Below are positions 59,301 to 64,000 of a DNA stretch of 64,000 nt, piece by piece. Position 1 is the first letter of the stretch, and the number at the start of each line of letters is the position of its first letter. The position numbers and the translations under genes are program-made. This stretch comes from Symsagittifera roscoffensis (lineage: Eukaryota > Xenacoelomorpha > Acoela > Convolutidae): NCBI RefSeq assembly GCF_963678635.1, contig NC_087063.1, positions 84,369,574-84,433,573 of the forward strand, given 5' to 3'. The notes under the pieces are model-generated. The model was not told the origin of the DNA. It did no database searches and was given only the letters and a program-made list of their open reading frames with translations.

Positions 59301-59568
59301 TCGGCATATCAAATGAAAAATTTAACCGGCGATACTGCTTTTTCGAATCTACTTTCATCATGATTGGATCCAATCCTGAACTTTTAGGAAACAAAATGCA
59401 AACTACGTTAACATCATTGGCCGCTGGTATTTTCTCGTTGTAAAACAACAGATGAGATAAAAAGATGTTTGAGATTTCGAAATTAGATACTGATTTTCCA
59501 CAAGTAAGCTCAATATTCTTTCTGGAAGGAGACAGCTGCAAGGCAAAAGGGCTGTATCTGGACTTCAT
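56384..59568 (-). CDS. Nucleophosmin/nucleoplasmin-like protein, terminal exons only
   Basis: The N-terminal exon (acceptor TTTTCAG at 59581; ATG 59568; donor AAAG|GTATTC, ending 59040) encodes about 176 residues. These start with a nucleoplasmin-like core (FALQLSPSRKNIELTCG, SNFEISNIFLSHLLF, RRLNFSFD, VSLVRGCGIVSVCGFM), followed by a Ser/acidic stretch (NSDDDDESSELNSSE). The C-terminal exon (about 56605-56384) encodes MKTMKQLLRKRKEEKSVPRD and FKTNDRKVVDELWRYVE, matching the order and key aromatic of the NPM1 C-terminal three-helix domain. These proteins are pentameric histone chaperones; the C-terminal domain in NPM1 binds nucleic acid. The phase-1 donor fits an acceptor at ATGCAG|GCAAG, but its pyrimidine tract is poor and more exons may lie between. 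An upstream exon (59840-59739, MNLLKCW...) would join in frame but seems unnecessary. Confidence 0.6.
58495..58570 (-). mobile_element. tRNA-like module with T-run, third copy
   Basis: On the minus strand: tagctatctggtgtagaggt (A-box-like), ggttcaaatcctgc (B-box-like), then cctgcatttttttg. The stems are incomplete. It lies between the two nucleophosmin-like exons on the same strand. Confidence 0.5.
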
Positions 59569-59840
59569 AACAAAATATACCTGAAAACAAATAAATAAGT
59601 CGATTATTATTCATGTGAAGATAAGAAACACATTAAGAATGACAGATATTTGAAATGATATACCAACAGACATAGTCGCAAACCGCTATGCTTTCGAGTG
59701 GCAGAAAGACGTAGCTTTAAAGGACAATGAAAAAAACTCACGAAGCGGCACACTGTAATGTTTGAGAGAAGAAACAGCGATTTCTGATCACGAGCAACAT
59801 ATCTGGCAAAATTGTTCACCCAACATTTCAACAAGTTCAT

Positions 59841-62800
59841 GTGAGGTAAAATGTATATTGCAGAGGTGTGTAAAAGACACTAAAAGACCACGAAATCCCT
59901 GATTCCAACATCCTGTTCACTTGGGGACTCAGCTGTAGCTACACAGATTGTAGACGTAACAAACAACTAAACTTTGATTAAACTGGGGAATCAAACTCCG
60001 TTGGTACCCTAAACTCATTGCTAATATTTTTATTCACACAAGCATAGCATTGCAAGCTAGCTGGCAGAAAATGAAAGGAAAACCGCCAAGTTAAAAAAAA
60101 ATGAAAAATTTGCCTTGAATGATGTTCAATTTGAGGAAAACACATTCAGAAACACAATCACCGACGCTAAATAATAATCAGAACACTTATCTAGCGACAA
60201 CTAAACCAAATTAATAGGCTAAATTCCAGTTGAACTGAAAAAATGTCATAAAATTCTGAACTTCTTAATTTTACGCTCTTCGTCCTTCCGAAAAAGCACA
60301 AAAAATTAACTTTCCCTCAAGAGACGCAAAGTTAGGTCACTGAACAATGAAACAGAAGTACATCAAAAATTCAAAAATGAGTAAATCAAAATCTTTCATA
60401 TACAATGGAAAAAAAAACACAACCGAATACAAAGTTCCTACCCATTTTTAAATGGTCGGAGAACAATGAAATGAGCCGAAAATTTTTGGAAAGCTTTATT
60501 TCAGGCTAGAATTGATCCCAGGATGCCACACAGGCGCAGTCGGTGCCTCTAGACAAAGTGTAGCGGAGAAACTAAGAAATTTGAATTTGTCATAAGCTAA
60601 GTTATAACTCATTTGATTTGGTTAAACAAGTTGTTAACAAAAAAGTCTATACCCCAAGCGGAATCATCATCTTTGAAACCGACTATGCTCCGAAAAATGC
60701 TTCATGTTTTTCGAATCATTCATGCAAAAAAAAGAAAATGGAAAAGCTACACATTCCATATAACTCTACAAAAAGAAGAAATATCAAGACAGGAGAACCA
60801 TTCAGACTTCAACAGTTTTATTATTGTAAAATTTCAACTGACCTATCGAAACAACATCGATTGAAAACTGAATAAAACGAAAAAAAAATGCTTTTGTTCT
60901 ATTATAAACTCAAAAAACATTGCGCATCAAATTATTGAAGGTCTTCAAAAATGCTAAGAATTTTTTCTGCAATAAAGGGAAAATCAGATCTAAAAATCTG
61001 TATGCAATTCGTTTTTAACGTTCAGTAATCTAATGAGTGTGAAAAAAAAACAGAAGAAAAATGAATCAAGGAAAGTCCACTCACTCCATGCTCATCTACG
61101 ATTCCGCCGCTTTTTAACCAGCCTGGAATCAAAAAAATTCAGGCACTAAACTTTTATCGCTAAAAGATCAGTAATAAGACAGCACACTCGATGCACTACC
61201 AGCGTTCTTCGGTGTACCGTAACCCCAATAAATCCTTTTATCTCTTTCCTTTACCAACGGCCTCACTTCGTGGAAGCAGCTCTGAATGCTCAAATCAATG
61301 GTATTTCAGCAGGAAAAATTCTCATCTTCGCTTTTTTGAGAGACGGCGCGTATATAGTAAATCATGGCTGCCCACATCAAGAGTTAATGGGATTTATTCC
61401 GATATCACTCGAATCAATCTAAATTTCAATCCAGGTACCTGATTTAGAGGGGAAAAACCATATCACCAACAACAGTCGATGAATTTTGAAGACAGCAATC
61501 ATATAGCTTCTTAAAAAGAGAACCCCCAGGAAATTAAACAAACAGAAAACATGCATCTAAACTTGTCGCATAACAGACATTTTCTAACGTTCACTTAAGT
61601 TACTATTGCGTCAATTATTACCGAGCCGCTGCAAAACCAGACATTTTTGTTCCCACCACTGAAGTGGAGACGAGCTGTGTCTTCGGGAGTGTTTTATCAT
61701 TTTTAGACTTTTTCCATAAAAAACCAGGTACCACAAACAATCATCAGAATGGGTTGAATGATATATCACATTAAAGCCTAAAAACTGTCAAGGACAACAG
61801 GTTCGATTTTTTGTTTAATTTTGAGCAAGTAACGTTTGTTTTGAGCAAAAAGTCGTCTTTTTTAGTACGTAGAAAACTGAGTTTTCTTCCAAAAAAGTTC
61901 GAAAGCTTTATTTAGCGTTTTCTTGTCAATAAAAAACGTTTTTGAAAAAATCGGCAAAATTGCTTCGAAAGTGAAAAGATTTAATGTTTTAACTTTTTCA
62001 AAAGGAAATCTTTTCACTTTCGAAGCAAAAAAGCAAAGTAGAATATTGAACAATAGGTTGTAAAAAAACAATGAAACAAAACAGTTCGTTATGTAATTTA
62101 TTATTACTAAATTTCAGCTTAGGGTCTTCGTATATAACTTAGTATGTATGAAAAAGACTGATTCTTAAACAAAGACATTTCGCAGATTTTATGTCTGAAT
62201 AACAATGACACCGCGCCAAGTTTTCCTAGTTTTTTGGAATCTGAATTAAGACTGATAGGGATTTAACATGATACCAGACTTAACAATCTGCTACTTTTTC
62301 TGAAGGCAACAAAAAAATTGGCTGAAAAACTACCGTGTGCCATTACTCGTTTCAGCATCTTGCTCACTAGGTCTCAAATAAAATTACGGAACAATATTCC
62401 GAATATTTATTCAGACCTTTTCTTCAGGTCAATCTCATGTCTGCGCATATTTGAATCAGCAGCAGCTGCGGATCTGCAAATTAAAGGCTAGATGATAAAA
62501 ATTGATGCTGCTCATTAGTACCAAAAAGAATCTTGACTGGAAAATTTCTCAGAGCGATGAAGGGGGACCAAACTTTCAGCATATTTCATTTTTTTTGCTG
62601 AACGTATACTCAATAATTTGGAACGAAACAAAAGAACTGAATAACAATTAATTTCAATAGCGTAATTTTAGTATAAGCAAAACAAAATACAACATATTTA
62701 TTTTTTATCTTATTCAAATTCGTATAAACGCACAATTATTATTTCGAACATAAAATACAACCAAAATGGAACACAGTTGATTGAATGGGAAAACGATACA

Positions 62801-63031
62801 CAAAAAGACCATGTCAAACCACAATCTTAACCATTTTTTATTGATAAACACACCACATGATTTTGCCCACTTTTGGCGTCAATGTTTTATTGCCCTTTAT
62901 GAGCCAAGAAAAAACTGATTTGACAGAAGAAAATAGAATAAAGAACATGTGCAATATTATACATGTGATATAGAAGTAAAAAAAAACGGAGTATTTTTTC
63001 ATCGGCACTGTTTCAAATGACTCAAAAGTTG
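59841..63031. other. Intergenic, no gene supported
   Basis: It contains a tRNA-like fragment (60508-60572, minus, ctgggatcaattctagc), a family B fragment (about 61720-61785, aaaccaggtaccacaaacaa ... gatatatcacattaaagcc) and the hairpin at 61960-62028. Open frames of 60-85 codons occur on the plus strand near 60613-60875 and 61191-61442 but have no recognisable motif. Confidence 0.45.
61960..62028. repeat. Perfect 23-bp hairpin, 69 nt
   Basis: The arm 61960-61982 (starting ttgcttcgaaagtg) is exactly complementary to 62006-62028, with a 23-nt loop. The size and perfect stem recall small-RNA precursors or a minimal foldback; nothing proves transcription. Confidence 0.88.
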
Positions 63032-64000
63032 TTACACATTTTCCAGACGTACCAGATATGCCAATTTTACCCTTGCGCAATCAAATACCGCGTATTCCGA
63101 GAAAAATTGCATTCGATCTACTTTAGAGGAGAGATCGTCTTTCAGTTTCACGTCTCGGAACCGGACACCTCCCGGAATCGTTTGTTCCGATATCTCCACA
63201 TGTTCTGATGTGCTATTCGAACAATAGATGCTGTCAACATTTGGGGGTTTAACAAACTCGTGGTAAGATGTTTTCTCCGGTTGATGCATCATGCGGCCGA
63301 GGTTCACATGACATAATACCATATACAATGACTCTTTTATTGGGACTGCTTTCTTTAATGCTTCAAGAGAGCAGTCTGTAAATTGAGCAGAGGGTTCATT
63401 CAACCGAAAGGGTTCCTGGGCGACTATGCGGGTAACTCCTTCGGTTAACAGAGACATCACATTTCGGTGTCTCATTGGATACCATAACAGCATGTGATTC
63501 TTATACTGCTCCAAGTCCGATTGCTCTTTTTCCTTTTCATTTTCTACAATAAGCGACTTTGATTGCGTACTATTGACAGCAAATACTTGTTTCATTCTGT
63601 GAGTTTTAGATACTTTGTTCACACATTGGTTCAACATTTCAACCACTACATCTTCCTGAGGAAGGGGCACAATTTGAAGAGATAAGTTCTTCAGTACAAA
63701 ATCAACAGGATGTATTTTCTCACTTTGCATTTTGGCCATGCTCGATAACAAGACTTGAGAATATTTGTGGAAGTTTCGAATTGACTCAATGATCACTGCA
63801 AGCAACTTGATTCCCTTCTTTGTATAAAACGGCTGAAAACTACATGGGTCAAAGGAAACAGGCAGGCTGTAGTATATTTCATTAGATAAAGTGTTCATTT
63901 TGTGCGAAGTTGTCAACACTTGAGACCAGTTGGGGCTTTTCAGTGATAGCTGCACTTCAAGTTCATCAACTAGACTCTGCATTGAACTCATTTCATTTTT
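63032..64000 (-). CDS. Divergent PARP-family protein, C-terminal part, likely inactive
   Basis: An open frame from the right edge (no in-frame stop up to 64000; Met at 63991 is probably internal) to TAA-type end at 63032, at least 319 residues. Blocks match, in order, the PARP1/2/3-type helical and catalytic domains: MNTLSNEIYYSLPVSFDP (compare LSN.FY.LIPH.F), KNLSLQIVPL, MLLWYPMRHRNVMSLLTEGV (compare LLWHGSR...L..G), SLYMVLCHVNLGRMM (compare ILLGEVALG), then FFSEYAVFDCARVKLAYLVR (compare NEYIVYD...YL). The NAD-binding histidine of HGSR is tyrosine here, and the GKGIYFAD block with the second catalytic residue is unrecognisable. The glutamate of EYAVFD remains. Poly-ADP-ribosylation is therefore unlikely. 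Upstream DNA-binding or WGR parts would lie off the right edge. Confidence 0.7.
   Translation of the reverse strand, partial: KNEMSSMQSLVDELEVQLSLKSPNWSQVLTTSHKMNTLSNEIYYSLPVSFDPCSFQPFYTKKGIKLLAVIIESIRNFHKYSQVLLSSMAKMQSEKIHPVDFVLKNLSLQIVPLPQEDVVVEMLNQCVNKVSKTHRMKQVFAVNSTQSKSLIVENEKEKEQSDLEQYKNHMLLWYPMRHRNVMSLLTEGVTRIVAQEPFRLNEPSAQFTDCSLEALKKAVPIKESLYMVLCHVNLGRMMHQPEKTSYHEFVKPPNVDSIYCSNSTSEHVEISEQTIPGGVRFRDVKLKDDLSSKVDRMQFFSEYAVFDCARVKLAYLVRLENV

Noticed and set aside
59739-59840. Extra 5' coding exon of the nucleophosmin-like gene (MNLLKCW...)
   Set aside because: It would join in phase, but the core already has a normal N-terminus from the ATG at 59568 and the added residues do not resemble the family.
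63017-63208. Plus-strand frame at the PARP end
   Set aside because: It is antisense to the PARP C-terminus and has no independent support.

Overview
The window looks like AT-rich nuclear DNA from a multicellular animal, probably a bilaterian; the species cannot be named from sequence alone. Genes are split by spliceosomal introns with clear GT-AG (and some GC-AG) borders. Recognisable proteins include a TYW5-type tRNA hydroxylase, mitochondrial MCCC1, a cyclophilin A, a nucleophosmin-like protein and a PARP-family protein. LINEs, tRNA-derived SINE-like modules, hAT-type MITEs and tandem satellites fill the rest.

Layout: 1-665 is an 81-83 bp tandem array. 1566-5398 (-) holds the first two exons of a TLC-domain membrane protein whose 3' exons lie off the left edge. 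About 5.4-27.4 kb has no supported host gene: SINE-like, foldback and TIR elements, degraded non-LTR retrotransposon pieces (10.5-11.8 kb and 15.3-15.6 kb), a cluster of ATTATAAT palindromes (16.4-17.2 kb), two hAT-type MITEs, and a 4.6 kb L1/Tx1-like LINE (21076-25682) with a 13-bp target-site duplication. 27443-28754 (-) is a two-exon TYW5 gene. 29303-31266 is a four-copy array of a nearly invariant 491 bp unit beside a retroelement ORF fragment. About 32.0-37.3 kb is two large composite repeats built from ~175 bp monomers, each ending in an antisense tRNA-like module.

The gene-dense part starts at 38.75 kb: a complete four-exon cyclophilin A (-), a complete 15-exon MCCC1 (-, 40669-50943), a divergently transcribed seven-exon single-pass membrane protein I do not recognise (+, 51175-55881), a nucleophosmin/nucleoplasmin-like gene (-, 56384-59568, middle unresolved), and the C-terminal part of a divergent PARP lacking the catalytic histidine (-, 63032 to the right edge). 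The exon phases of TYW5, cyclophilin, MCCC1 and the membrane protein all join without a frame break, which is the main support for those models.

The host genes show no shared pathway. MCCC1 acts in mitochondrial leucine catabolism, TYW5 in wybutosine modification of tRNA-Phe, cyclophilin in prolyl isomerisation, NPM-like in histone/nucleolar chaperoning and PARP-like in ADP-ribose biology. The one clear regulatory arrangement is the 231 bp head-to-head interval between the MCCC1 and membrane-protein start codons. Introns carry the same dispersed repeat families (called A, B and C here) as the intergenic DNA.
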